A stretch of DNA of 64,000 nucleotides from Blastomussa wellsi (GCA_947652115.1 OX393572.1:4616566-4680565); one strand, 5' to 3'. Positions 10,740 to 22,958 are shown, counted from the stretch's first letter. Notes: generated by a model not told the origin, from the letters alone. Translations and numbers: made by a program.

Positions 10740-11391
10740 TGCATACAGATGTATTAATTATGCATGCGTCTTATTGTCTTTTAATGCAATGGCCAGCTCC
10801 CTAAGGCACTGAATAATGCATTGATAATTACACTTACTGTGCAAATAATAGAGGATTTCATCGCGCTCCTTTTTTTTTCTCTTTTTCTCCCTTTCTCTGT
10901 TTCATTCTTCTTTCTTTACCAGTCCCTTCTCCACTACTTTTATGTATCCATACCCTTCTCGTTCTTTTTCTTTTATTCTTTTTCTTTTTCTTTTTAACCT
11001 GAATTTTATCGTTCCCCTCTGGTCGCTTGATCCTCAGTAATGAAGTTAAATCATGACGCGAAACGACCAGAGAGGAAAGCAAGAATTTATGATTTTGAAC
11101 CACATCTAGTGAGAATAAAACATATACTCAAACTTTTGATGGTACAAATTAGTGTTCACACTGCAAGATTTTTCCCACCAAAAGACCAGAATCAGTTAAA
11201 AGCGCAGCCTTTTTTCCTTAGGCCAATTTTCCCACCAATTTTCCCACCAAAATACTTTTTTCTCGATCCCTTTTAAAAGCGCAACCTCTTTATCAAACAA
11301 CAATTTTCCCGCCAAAAGAATTAGTTATTTTTTCGATTTGTTTCATATAAACTAATTATATTTTATTTCAAGCAATAAATATTGAACCTTC
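10740..11391. other. Low-complexity intergenic stretch
   Basis: Contains a pyrimidine-rich run (10865-10995) and a local repeat of ttttcccaccaa near 11170-11250. I see no gene. Confidence 0.6.
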
Positions 11392-11531
11392 CAGTGACGG
11401 ATCTAGGGGAGGGGCCGGAGGGCCCGCTCCCCCCTCTCCCTATTGGCGAAAATTTTAAGGCCCGAAGGGCCGGCCAACCCCTCCCCCCCCCCCCCATCCC
11501 TCACCTAGAAAGAAGGCTGGATTCGCCACTG
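11392..11531. mobile_element. hAT-like MITE, copy 1
   Basis: Terminal inverted repeats cagtgacggatctagg and ctggattcgccactg flank a GC-rich core with a poly-C run. The end consensus CAGTGGCGGATCYAG is common for hAT-type elements in animals. A second copy lies at 25895-26064. An exact 8-bp target duplication is not seen. Confidence 0.75.
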
Positions 11532-12190
11532 TCTTAATTCTTAGTTCTTGTGATTTTCTTTCAACCTGAAAAACAAGATGAAAAGTTGTTGTTAAAGGCT
11601 TCAAAATACCTGGCGCAACCACATTACAAGACGTCGTTATGTTTCCTAAACACGATCTACTCGCCTAATTCACTTGCTTTTTTGCCATTAAAATGAGGAG
11701 AAAGAAGTAACAAAAAATGAGTTTATCGGAAAACAACTTCGTCTAGATATTGTACTTTGAACAAGTAAAACACTAAGCGAAAAAGTGTTGTTTGGAAGAA
11801 AATATAACCTCAGTTCTCATTTTCAAAGGACACTTTCAAACAGCGTTGATTTCTCCATCATTGGAACGTCTTCTGAGAAAAAAAGACTTGCTGAAGAAAA
11901 ACCGAGTATTTGCGCAGAACAAGTATATTTAGAATGTGGTGCCTTTGCAAATATTATGACAAATGGTTAGACGTTCTCGTCTTCTCGGGTAAGGACAAAA
12001 ACCGTAGGTCCCGTCTCCTGCTTCTTCAGTGTTAGCTAGTGTTACGGTAAGCAGGGGACGTTAAAGAATCCACGCACTTCTCACAAAGTGTAGGGAACGA
12101 GGTTCCCGGTGTTCTTTCCCGCTTGGACGGACTTGTCCAAGAAAAATGAGTATGAGTATGAGTAACACCAGGTTAGAGGGCGTAAGTTTC

Positions 12191-12248
12191 CAACCTCGTT
12201 CCCAGGGTCTTTTCCCTGGCTAGGGAAAAGACCCTGGGAACGAGGTTG
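12191..12248. repeat. Near-perfect palindrome
   Basis: caacctcgttcccagggtct pairs with agaccctgggaacgaggttg around ctagg. One arm alone (aacctcgttcccagggtc) recurs at 22269-22286, so this is a dispersed mobile unit. Confidence 0.85.
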
Positions 12249-12296
12249 CGTAAGTTTCTAAAGCAACTGTGGTGCTGCGTCGGTGGGAAGTATAAC

Positions 12297-12430
12297 AATA
12301 TAATTTGGTTTCATCAACTGGGTTGATAATGTGAATTGGCCACCGTAATTAAAGAGATTCAAGAGCTGACGTTTCGAGCGTTAGCCCTTCGTCGGAGCGA
12401 ATCAAGGAATTGTGGGTCGTGTGTTTTTTA
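12297..12430 (-). repeat. Solo Penelope terminal repeat with hammerhead-like motif
   Basis: Same block as 8827-8965 (tcatcaactgggttgataat, ggccaccgtaat, then the ccttcgtcggagcgaatc segment), with no RT frame next to it, so a solo copy. Confidence 0.75.
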
Positions 12431-13218
12431 TATAACACTAAGTTAGCCAAGGACAGGTTGTTCAAGCACGATTAGGATAATCTAGGATTAGAATTTCAGT
12501 TTTTAATTTTTCAGTGCTGTTTTCTGTTCATTTTATCGTCTACTTGTCTCAAACTCCATAAGACAAGAGCAATAACAGCACTTTTATGAAAGAGTAATTG
12601 GAAAGTCGATAATTTTCGGCCGTCACGAAAAAACAGAAAAACCACGTTCGCGCGAGCTAACGCGCGAGCTGCGTGAGATCTCCCAGCATTCTTTGCACGG
12701 GTCGGACAAATTTCGGCCATGTTGCTGAACGAAGCAAAATGCCAGCTCAAAATAAACAAGGTCGACGAAAGGTCTAACTTAGTGAGTTTCTTCGTTCGTT
12801 TCTCATCGTTCTTCGTGTTGCATGATTATTTACTTATCTTTGCGTATTTTTGTTGTATTTGATAGCAAGCTGGTGAGATGGCCGGGTCTTGTGAGCTGTG
12901 TTGCCGCGCGATTTTAATATGACTGATGGTAAGCTTATTCATAAATTTGCTAATTAAGGAAAATCAATATAAGTTATACTTTCAGTTTTCTATGGAGTTG
13001 GCTATGTTAAATATTTGAGTTTTCTATAAATAGATCTGGGTTGAACCAATTTGCTTTTCATATCCTGTGGAGGGGGCTGGTGGGGGGTGTGGGGGAATTG
13101 GGAGGGTTTAAGGAGGCATGTGAGGGGGCTGTACTCTGCCCATCAGGGGCACCTTTCACATGCTAATGGCATATACAATGTTAGCAAAAACTGTCTTTCT
13201 GTCTTTTTGTATGCCCAG

Positions 13219-13354
13219 TTCAGATGTTGTTCTTCGGTCTGCCACAGACCTTCCAACTCTCACGGTTTGGGATGCCATCTCGCGGTTTCACGGCTTTGCC
13301 TCTAAATCTCATGATGAATCAGAAAACCTTGAAATTGGCAAAACATCCCGTAAA
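13219..13354 (+). CDS. Weak candidate exon, unrecognised
   Basis: Bounded by an acceptor (tatgcccag) and a donor (GTATGA after AAA). The open frame reads SDVVLRSATDLPTLTVWDAI and continues to IGKTSRK without stops, with coding-like composition. No partner exon with fitting phase was found. A short ORF nearby at 13510-13617 (MATSCPELESETKSENDS, acidic, 35 residues) could belong to the same gene or to a decayed transposon. No family recognised. Confidence 0.25.
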
Positions 13355-14574
13355 GTATGAAGGAATATCGAAAAATCTATGTTCATAACAGCTGAATTAA
13401 TCGAACTTATATGTGAGAGAAACCTGGGTACAAGGTCAGCATCATGCCAGTGAAACTTCGGTGTGCTAAGGTCTGTGGGAAAGCTTAACCTTCGAACACA
13501 AATTTCAAAATGGCTACTAGCTGTCCAGAACTCGAGAGTGAAACAAAATCAGAAAATGACTCTGTTTCATCTTTGGAACCTCAGCCATTCTACCGCGAAG
13601 AAAAGGATAACTCTTGAACAAATAATCTGTTTTTTTATTATTATTTGACGCATATTTTAGAAAACTCCAGGTTTGAGGTCCCAATCTCCAGGTTTTTTGG
13701 ACTTTTTTTCAAAACCTCCAGATTTGCATGTGATGGGGTTTTGAAGGTCTGCTGCCATGCCGAACTCAACTAAAGCGTGGCAGAAGCACAGCGTCTGAAT
13801 GAAACTTTTGAATTGAGTTTGGCATGGCAATAAGCTTGACAAGCTCTGCTGTGCTACACGGCTGTGGCGCAGCAGCAATTCAAATATTGTGCTTCTGCCA
13901 TACCAAAACACAATTGAAGAATGATATTAAATTATGTTAACTCCCATGGGGAGTTACTGCGCCTTGCAACAACACACGAACTCTGCCCACAACGACAGTT
14001 ACGTTTTTTGCTGCCATCAATCATCAAGCGGACCTCTCAGGAAACAGAAATTCACTTCAACAGGGTCAAAAGGTCACGTCTGTTGGTTGTGATTGGTAGC
14101 CTCGATCCATTTTGTTTTTTTATGATTTTCAAGAAAACGCTCCGTGACAAAATCATGCAGTTTATTTAACACCTGTGTTGCTTGGACAGCAATGGCTTAC
14201 AAAATAGATGTAGTATCCCTACTGTAAGTCAAATTATCCGAAGAGGTTAACAATGCCTAGTTGATGACCATGTTGGTTGGCCAGACAAAAGACACTTCTG
14301 GGGACCTTCTTTGAAAAGCCCAGTAGGACTCGCTAAGATCTCCTGCCACTGTAAATCAAGTATAATCACTGATGGGCAAGTAATAGTGTGTTATCTAATT
14401 AGATGGTTCTGCAGATGTCACTTGCAAAGGGTTTCCTTTAAACAAGCCTAGTCAGCTGGGCGATGTAGCAGCTCTCGTAAGGTCTCACATGAATGGCTTG
14501 ATACCCTGTGTGAAAACAATAAAACAAAACAACAGGAAGATTGCCCCTAGCCCCTATAGCATCTGCTACCAGTA

Positions 14575-15019
14575 CAGGGCTCGACACTAATGGTAGCCAA
14601 CTAGCCTCAGACTAGTAGAAATAGTTTTGGTTACTAGGTTTTTGATTTCCGCTAGCCACTTTGGTTAGCTAGTAAACAAAATAAAATTGGCCGAAGCAGT
14701 TTCTGTCTTCCTCAAGCAAGACAAAAACAAACACTTTGCTCGGAAACTGAAGATCTTTCATCATGGACATCTCGTGCTACCAGACTATGTTCCACAAAAA
14801 TTGTTTTATTATTGAAACTGATTTCAGAACAATGCAATTGCCAACATTATGTATTCAAAGAAAGCCGCTTGCTTTGTGCTTCCAAGTCTTGCTAGGGATC
14901 AACTGTCATCGGACCTAGCCAACACCAACACTGGGATAGCAAAAAAATTTTTGACTAGTAACATCTAAGTTGTCACTAGCCACGAGGCTAGTAAGCTGAA
15001 AAGTTAGTGTCGAGCACTG
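14575..15019. mobile_element. DNA-transposon (MITE) with 7-bp target duplication
   Basis: Inverted ends cagggctcgacactaa and ttagtgtcgagcactg, flanked on both sides by accagta (14568-14574 and 15020-15026). Internal subrepeats use the word ctagtaa/ctagcc. No transposase frame. The duplication length is close to the 8 bp of hAT elements. Confidence 0.85.
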
Positions 15020-15026
15020 ACCAGTA

Positions 15027-17400
15027 GAATTACAAGGTTACAAGAGCTGCTACACTACCAAGTCAGCCATGCCTTTGTTTTTTGGTTAACATGCACAGGG
15101 ATCCCAAATAACATGTGTCGTTTCATGGGAAAAAATTATTTGCAGCTCTGCATACAAGAGGTTTGGTATCATATTTTATGCAGAGCGTGTTGAAATTAAA
15201 GAGTTCACTGTTTTGGTAATTAAGACTGTTTCTGCTTAACATTTGAGCAAAAATAAAGCTACCAATAAAAACAATCTCAAAGCATAGCAACCGTTAAGAA
15301 TGAAATATTTAGACTTTAGCGCTCAAGCTGACCCTGCCAGAGAACATTGGCTTTAGAGTTATTCATATGTTAATCTAAACACACATTTCACGTCAGTTAA
15401 AATTGTACACAAAATGTTACTGCGTTCTGAGTAATTTTTGCACTTATTGCTCAAACGTTGAGTGGAATCCATCTTAAACAGATTTCCAGTAACAAAGTAT
15501 ACAGCAATGCAATAAGATTTTGCTTCACCATACAGTTTTCATACTTTTAAAGGCATCAAAATTGGTGGAGTCTTACTAGGGTCCTTTTGGGTAATATACT
15601 GAGAGGCTTCGACCTTGGAGCATGAAATATTTTAGTAGACCCCTCCCCTTCCCCTGCATCCAAGACTAGACTAGCCACAAATCATTAAATTTCTCTATCT
15701 CATCTCTTTGTCAGGTGACAAGCTGTGCATCATAAGAACAAGACAAGATGGGATATCTGCCATTAACATAGAAAAATGATAAATTTATTGCAATCCAGGA
15801 ACCAGGTAAACAATTTTTTTCATAATTTGTGTATTGATCAAATCAAACTTCTCCTTCTTTTCTGGGCATAAAAGAAGGGCACTCCTGTTGGATAATCCTT
15901 GTACCAGGGCTGCAGATAATTTTTTTTCCCATGAAAGGACATGTGACCGACTAACTTGCCATTTTGATTCGGCGGGGAGTTGCCGGTGTTGTGGTCTGGC
16001 CTTGATTAATGTTCTGTGTCATGGGTTGCAGGGTTGTCCCTAATGTACGCAGCCGGCAGAATTGAACAGTTACTTGGGTTGTTTGTACCGGCTACTTTTG
16101 TGATTTTTTATTCAAATGAACAGTGTTCTCCTCATCAGGCGGTAACCGGTAAATTTTACCGCCCATAGCAAACCTGTTTACTGCCTGAAAATGATAAGAT
16201 TCATGTACATGTCTCATGAAAACTCAGCGGAGAACTCAACAGTTACAGAGTAACGCGCACATGTTCCACCAATGTAGTCGTCATTGAAAATCAAAGAAAG
16301 ATGAAAAATTAATAGTGAATTTACATCTTTGTGCCACTTTTTTCATATTATTAATTTTCTTTCACCTTTCAATCTCTCACAGTGCTAATACCGTACCTTT
16401 TGAAGAAAGAGCAGGCATTAGTGCGGTTGAAAAAAGTCACAAAGGAAAATAATTAAAAATAATTTTAGAAGCGAGAAATATTACTCACATTTCAGTTTTT
16501 GAAAACAGGCCCCATTTCAGTTTTCGAAAACAGGCCGATTAGCAGTAGTTTATTTAAGTGAACATAGCTAGCATGTAGTGAAGGCAAAGGCAGCTTTTGT
16601 TTTTTTTTTCAAAAAAATCCAGACGTTAAACGAAATTTTGAGAATTCATTGTTATAGCCCTTGAGCGACACCATTACAAATACTGAGTTTTGGAAGCCAG
16701 AAGAAAAGAACCAGGAGCAATTTGTGGCAAAAACAGTACTTCATGTAAGCGGCAGCAAATACATCCCTTTGAACAACGGCCGTAATTCACTGTGATTGAC
16801 TGGGATTTCTTTTCTGGATTGAAAAGTTCTTTTATCTGCTGTGCTGAAAACTAGGGAGACCACTGAACACTGGCGCAATATATGCAAATATTAATCACCA
16901 TCCGGCTACTTCCATTTTTTTTCTTCCATTTTTGCATAGCCTATAGTACACTTTGTTCAACCCCCAAAATTTTGCATAAGCATTGTTTTCCGATTCTCTT
17001 GGGATGGCTGTAATACCCAGGAGAATTTGGGCTGTTCGTTATATGGCCGTGTCCCACATGGACTGGAAACTGGTGAATTCTCGAATTTGATTGGTAAAAT
17101 CGATTTTGACTGCGGTCTAGATTTTCCCATCTACACCGCATCTAGATCGGTTGCATTTTGGTCTCAGAAAGTTACGGACAAAACAGGAACACTATCCCCT
17201 TTTTCTCTAAAAATACTAAATGGAAAATTGAAAAGGCTTGACAAGAATAAAAAGTGAAGATACGACCAAACTTTTGCAAATTTAAGTTCAGCTCATCACC
17301 ATTCGCAAACAAAATGCTGCAAAATGTCAGCTTTCCTTTTTACGAAACAGTCTCGTTAAGCTAATTTAAGTTTCCGCTTGCCAATATATTAAACATCTTA
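15027..17400. other. Intergenic stretch without supported gene
   Basis: Contains a short direct repeat (tttcagtttt.gaaaacaggcc, twice at 16493-16534) and only short frames without splice support. Nothing else is recognised. Confidence 0.5.
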
Positions 17401-17527
17401 TTAACCGAGCTTAGTCGGTCTGTATGGGAGAACCTTGACCTCGGTCGTGAGTACAGACTTCACTGCGTTCGGTCTGTACTCACAACGTCCGTCAAGATTC
17501 TCCAATAAAAACCTCCTGCTCGGTTAA
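17401..17527. repeat. Foldback element
   Basis: ttaaccgagc...tcggtctgta on the left pairs with tcggtctgtact / gctcggttaa on the right; gtgagtacagac and gtctgtactcac meet near the centre. Non-coding. Confidence 0.75.
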
Positions 17528-18152
17528 TAAGAGCTAAATAGCCTATTTGCGCCTTTCTCCTTTGGACTGATTTGTCCAGAAAATGCTTAAAATTATATTA
17601 AATTTAGGCCGAAATCTGTTCGTGCGTGAGAATCAAAACAAAAACAAACACGCGCTGTGTATCCTGGTAGACAGAGAGTCCTTAGAAACTTTTTTTTACC
17701 TTTAATCAGCTCATTACTTCGAAAGTATCAATAAGAATTTTAATTTTTCCATAAAAAACGGTAGTTGGCTCGCCGAAATGGTAGGAAAAATTGTTACGAG
17801 CAAGACTTTGCTAGCGGGCAAAATAGTTAATTTCCAGCCCTGACTCCCAGTCAACCCACTGAACATGACTAAAAATGTTCAGTTCGGTGGAGACTGGTGC
17901 ACATAATGTGATTTTCAGTAAATCTATATAAGACGAACTGTTCCAAGCAATACTGTCTGGCTGCACGTGGGATTCCAATTATCGTTGAAAAATGACACAT
18001 GACAAACATTCTACCAAATGCAATGAGGCTATTAGAGAAAGTTTCATAAAACATTTTTACTTCAGGAAACATTTTTACTTCAGGAAAACATTACTGTTAG
18101 TGTATGATTAGTGTAAGAATCCTTCAACGTAAACATTAGCGGAGGGCCGCCA

Positions 18153-18265
18153 AGCGGAGCCCCATACTTATCGACCCATGCATTGCTTTCTTTCATGGCC
18201 ATCATGGCTAGCGGCATGGCTCGCGGGCGCGTACGACGTAGACCGTACGACGTTGCTTAAACATG
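18153..18265. repeat. Fragment of the 'GGAGCTCCAT' MITE family
   Basis: gccgccaagcggagccccat and the following catggctagcggcatggctcg match the left end of the copy at 46675-47229. Only about 110 bases are present. Confidence 0.55.
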
Positions 18266-18559
18266 GCGGCTATGCGCCAGAAATAGGTAGTTCTTGGCAT
18301 TTACATCGTTAATATTGGACATTTTTTTTCCAGAGGACACTGTAGCAATGAAGCGAAAGGTAACATTAAAGTAGGTCTAAAGTTCATTGGTTGAATTCAA
18401 AACACCATGTGGTTACTTGGTTGCTTACGCGCGAAAAATGCAGTCTATTGATCTACGGCGTTGGGTAGTGATAAGTTGCATGTTTAGATCTACATAAAGA
18501 GGCAGCAGTTTTTGTGTAAGTTAGACCCTTGTTTCGGCCCTGGAAATGATCGAGCTATA

Positions 18560-18680
18560 TTCATGCGTTGGCGCGCTTGTTTCGGCTCATGGATTTAAGA
18601 ACGAGGTACATTCATGAGTTGGTGCGCTTGTTTCGTTTCAGCGCGCTTGTTTTGGCTCATGGATTTAAGGTGACTGAACA
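18560..18680 (+). repeat. Degenerate minisatellite, block 1
   Basis: Units of the type gcgcgcttgttttggctcat + ggatttaag, about 30-45 bases, occur three times here; further blocks lie at 19380-19560 and 19890-19970. Confidence 0.7.
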
Positions 18681-19379
18681 TAGGTTCTCTGGGTGGTCAG
18701 CGGTATTACACAATATGGCGTGTCTTTCAATTATAAAAGCAAACAAGTTGACCAAGTCGGCAGCAAATATATCTCAAAAAAGTCTCACCAGCTCGTAAAA
18801 TGTTGTTTACAGTTTTTTGTAATGTCAAAAAGGGTAAATTACGGCCGGCGCATACGCAGTGTTCAAAAATTGTGAGCGGATTGTTATGTAAACAAACTGA
18901 TTTTTCTTAAAATCCAGTCATTAGAAATTGATGATTTTTTGCATGCTTTCAGACAATATTACGACTCAAACGCCTGAAGCATAAAAGTAAAAATCTGACA
19001 GAGGAAATCAGCAATACGTTTAGAATTAAGAAGAACATAATTTTTGTAAATAAATAAAAAACTATCTGCCAGAATCGCGTAAAGTTTCTTCCATAGAGAT
19101 ATCACAGTCTCGTTAACACATGGGCAATTTTAAATAAAAATCTAATAAGTGTATTTTCCACAAAATCGAAAAAAAGAGGTTTTTAGGTCACATTTGTTCT
19201 GTTGCGTTGCCATGGAAACGGGCCACTTTAAAAAACAACTTCACAAATAAACTTCAGTGGTATTGTTTAATATGTATACGAAATATGGGCTCATTACCTG
19301 TTAGCATTTAGTTGTGAGATCAAAAGGAAGTACAAGTGCTCAAATATTCCAAAACTATGTTGGTGCGCTCTTCTTGGAT

Positions 19380-19560
19380 GAGTGGCTCATTGATGGATTT
19401 AAGAACGAGGTTTCCATGTGTTTAGCGCGCTTGTTTCGTTTCAGCGCGTTTGTTTTGGCTCATGGATTTAAGAGAGAGGTATATATTTGTGTGTTAGTGC
19501 TCTTGTTTCGTTTCAGCACGCTTGTTTTGGCTCATGGATTTAAGAAGGAGTTTTGATGAT
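19380..19560 (+). repeat. Degenerate minisatellite, block 2
   Basis: The same units as 18560-18680 (cgcttgtttcgtttcagcgc, then ttggctcatggatttaag), here four to five times with changes. It appears open in frame only because the unit lacks stops. Confidence 0.7.
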
Positions 19561-19607
19561 GCCTCGTGTAGCGAGTACTGTTCATCGGAAATATTGTGTA
19601 ATGTAAT

Positions 19608-19766
19608 TGTTGTGGTTTAAATTTATCCCTGGTTTAAAATGTTTTAAACCAGTTTGATATTGATTTCCCTTTGTTTCAGATTATGCTAATCAACATGAGA
19701 CAAAGGGAAATAAAAATCAAACTGGTTTAAAAGATTTTAAACCAGGGATAAATTTAAACCACAACA
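19608..19766. repeat. Foldback element with nested palindrome
   Basis: tgttgtggtttaaatttatc pairs with gataaatttaaaccacaaca at the far end; inside each arm ctggtttaaaa.gttttaaaccag forms a second hairpin, so it may form a branched cruciform. Confidence 0.85.
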
Positions 19767-20462
19767 TGATGAAAGGAGTTTTGGAGTTACTGAAGCGAAA
19801 GGTATCACAATAAAGTTCATGGTTTTTGGTTGCTTAGGCGCGAAAAATGCAGTCTTTGGATTTAGGGCGTAAAGAGACGGTAGTTGTTAAGAACCAGGTA
19901 TATTCATGTGTTAGCGCGCTTGTTTTGTCTCACGAAATAAAGAGCGATCTATATTCATGTGTCAGCGAACTTTTCTGGGCATGTAGCCGCGTAGTCGTTT
20001 GGACAGTTCGCCAGGCCATTAGCCTCCTAACCGTGTAGCTCTGTAGCCGCGTAACCACAGATTCTAGATGTGTTTTGGAGTGGCAGGGTAGTCTGACTAT
20101 TTTGCAGTTAAGCCTTTTCAGGAGAAAAATTCTTTTCTTTGTTTCTTGATGAACTTTTCGGAGAGTATGGTTCATTGTAACAAGGTCATTTTTTAGTAGT
20201 GTAAAGTGCAAACTGAGCAAACAAAATGATTTTCGCCGGTGCTGATTTCCGTTTCGGTCGATGCCATAATTTGTAACCAAGCTTTTCGGAATGGACGATG
20301 CTATATCTGCTCTAGTTTAGGCCTGGACTAGGTCGAAACTGGTTATAATTTGGTGATAGACTAATACATATTTACCAAATGCTTTTTGTTCAATTTCACA
20401 CTGGTTTGCTTGCGTTAGCTTTTAATTGTTGGGTGGGGCAATACTATAAGTAAAATAGACTA

Positions 20463-20560
20463 AGAATTGGCCTGGTAGTGTAGTGGTAGTGTAGTGGTGA
20501 AATAGGGATGTTGGCATGTCAGAAGTTCAGGGTTCGATTCTGGTCATTGGCGAGTGTCGA
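20463..20560 (+). repeat. tRNA-derived SINE head, family 2
   Basis: A-box-like tggtagtgtagtgg and B-box gggttcgattct spaced as in a tRNA. A related, more decayed copy is at 52408-52480 (both contain gggatg.t.gca.g.cagag.ttc). The tRNA fold is not complete, so I do not call a tRNA gene. Confidence 0.5.
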
Positions 20561-20669
20561 AAAAATGGCATCGACCGAAACGGACACGTGCTTCGCCGAT
20601 CGGCTCAACCGGATACGCGCGTAAAACTGTCGTAAACAAAGATGTTCAGTAGGAAGAAAAGTAAATAAG

Positions 20670-20766
20670 TTATTTGCCGGCTAAGGGTTGGTCTGTATAG
20701 TGAAAATCTGTGATCGAGGTCTTGAAAGTGCTGCCCGAGGCCACACGACCCTTAGCCGGCAAATAA
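20670..20766. repeat. Foldback element
   Basis: ttatttgccggctaagggt and acccttagccggcaaataa form the ends of a 97-base unit. Non-coding. Confidence 0.85.
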
Positions 20767-21002
20767 CGTATATTTCATGTTTCAAAGCAGTCAGAACAAG
20801 GTCTTTGGTGGCCAATATCAAATGGCCGCTCAGGTGTAGAGCTCATCCAGGTCTTCGCGTCGAATGCACCCGAGGCGCGAAAAATAACCACTTCAATGCG
20901 TCCTCTTCCAGGTCGTGGCCAATTTTTATTGTTATCATCATGTTTTTGCTGAAGAAAAATATAAATACGTTATTTTCGGAGAAAAAAAATATTTCTTTTG
21001 CG

Positions 21003-21078
21003 GAGTCTAGGATTCGAACCCTCAATCTCTCGACCGCAAGACAGTTGACCTTCCAACTGAGCCAGTTCGACATCCTTA
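21003..21078 (-). repeat. tRNA-like sequence (degenerate)
   Basis: On the minus strand: ggatgtcgaactggctcagt, then a B box gggttcgaatcct. The A box TGGCTCAGTTGG and B box are good, but the T stem and acceptor stem do not pair, so it is more likely a tRNA pseudogene or SINE head than a working gene. Confidence 0.45.
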
Positions 21079-21303
21079 CTTATTAGGTGCGAAATGTACT
21101 TTTTGATGTGGAGGACATGTTTGGTTTGGAATCTTTTCCATTTTCATTTTGGTGGGTTTTTCCTTTTCTTTCGTTCCTTTTTTACGAAAGTATTTTCACA
21201 GATCATCACGAACCAGCAAAAAGATATGGAGCTTCGCTTTTAGGCTTGGCTAAATTTATTTATTAAATATTTTGGTCATCTTGCTTTCTCTCTGAAAAAT
21301 ATT

Positions 21304-21305
21304 AA

Positions 21306-21368
<63 letters not shown>

Positions 21369-21380
21369 CATCATCATCAG
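21304..21380 (+). repeat. Microsatellite (AAT)n followed by (CAT)n
   Basis: About 21 uninterrupted aat/ata trinucleotides, then four to five cat units. Likely length-polymorphic. Confidence 0.97.
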
Positions 21381-22850
21381 ATTACCGCTCTGTACTTACG
21401 GTCAGTCGGAGAAATAGAGCGGTTTTCATTTGAGTATCAAAAGTAATCGACGAATTGCTTTGGGTTTGCATTGTTATGCTCTGTGGTTGGTTTAAAAATT
21501 TCGCGCCACTTTGTCAACCAATCGGAAGTAAAACCAAAACCAATCGTGACTAGCGCGCGCACGTTTTCCCGCTTTTTGTGCCGGCTACGTGTAATTACTT
21601 CGAGTTTTGATTGGACCAAGCAGTTACAAACAGCCCCCCTCTCAGGGGGGTACTCCCTTAAATTTTGGATAGGTGTCTGCCGCGAAGGTTCTTCAACCGT
21701 GACCCTAACAAATAGACGTGAGCTTGTTGCGGTACGTCCTGTAATCGACCACGAATTTCTTCATCACATTGTCAAATTTGGTTTCGCACTTAGACTCGTT
21801 TGACACTGAGGTAAAAGAGAACTCAGAAATGTCTTATTATAATGTCTGCCTCGTAACCTTGGCAGCAATTAACTGGAGAAAAGAAAAATATAGCCTTAAA
21901 TCGCACCTTTATTCCTTTAGTTTAACAGATTTTGCAACGGTCGGAAAGATACATTTGGAAAATATTATGTTTCGGTGACAATTCCGATATGCCATCCGTC
22001 ACCTAACCATGCATGCGCTCTAAAGCAGGCCGCGGCTGTTTAAATTTTCGCGTAGTTATTTTTGTCAAAGTTTTATGGACTGTTTTTATCCATTTCGCGA
22101 GAGCTAAATTGAAGATTTTTATTGTCGTCAATGTTTTCATGAACTTAAATGCGGTGCAAGGTTATTTTAGTGAGATGTTTGGGCCGAGATTTTAGCCGAT
22201 CAATTTTTCGATAGATTCTGAGTGCATCATGGATTCTAAACTAATACGAAAATTAAAGGCATTAGGCCAACCTCGTTCCCAGGGTCCTCTGGCATTAGAC
22301 TACCAATTTCCGAAAATGAACAAAAACACCAGTAAAATAACGTAAAATCTCAACTTGTATTTCGCATGTTTGACGGGAGCCGGGGGTGGGGAGGGTGAGT
22401 GGGCCCCTTCGCCACCTTTAAGCTTGATCCCTGATTTCCGCCTTCTCCTTAGTTGTTTTCGCCTCTGTGTTCTTTGCAAAACAATGTTGCAATGTTTCTC
22501 AGTCTCTCCGATTTCCTCCACTTTGGGAATCACGCTTGACGCGCCCTCACTTTACCTGCCTCCCTTGGAGTTTCACCCTCAATTTGGATGGCATCAAAAA
22601 TGGCGACTTCTAGTCAGGCCTGAGAAGTCGTTTGCTCTTGTCTGTGCTTTATTAACCGATCAGATTTAAAGAAAATTGAGACTGGTGAGTTAGTTCAATC
22701 AGTGGACCCCCCCTCCCTTCCCTGAAAAAGTGTGCACTTAGGAGAGGTATCTGCTTATGGGAAATTAGAAATGTAGTGTTTGTGGGATGTGTGTTAGCCC
22801 AGATTACTACTGGAACTGATTATAAAAAAAATCTTTATCACGTTTTTATT
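21381..22850. other. Intergenic stretch with repeat-like sequence
   Basis: 21410-21620 (agagcggttttcatttgagt onward) has the look of a dispersed coral repeat, but only one copy is in the window. 22269-22286 is one arm of the 12191-12248 palindrome. No gene supported. Confidence 0.35.
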
Positions 22851-22854
22851 CCAG

Positions 22855-22949
22855 ATTTAACACCAATGCATCCAGAAAGTGCAATGATTGGTGAACTGTT
22901 AGAGATCTCCACACGGATGTATCATGGACTACGAATATTATGGAAACAG
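22855..22949 (+). CDS. Weak candidate exon, unrecognised
   Basis: Acceptor ttattccag and donor aacag|gttaga border 95 bases reading LTPMHPESAMIGELLEISTR then MYHGLRILWKQ. The composition is coding-like (amphipathic, no stops), entry phase 2 remaining bases, exit phase 0. No adjoining exon was identified with confidence. It could be a single exon of a plus-strand gene or a gene relic. No family recognised. Confidence 0.3.
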
Positions 22950-22958
22950 GTTAGATAG

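Noticed and set aside
20463..20560. tRNA gene
   Set aside because: A and B boxes are present but the cloverleaf does not close; better explained as a SINE head.
20688..21086. 132-residue open frame
   Set aside because: Crosses a foldback and a tRNA-like repeat on the other strand; composition is not protein-like.
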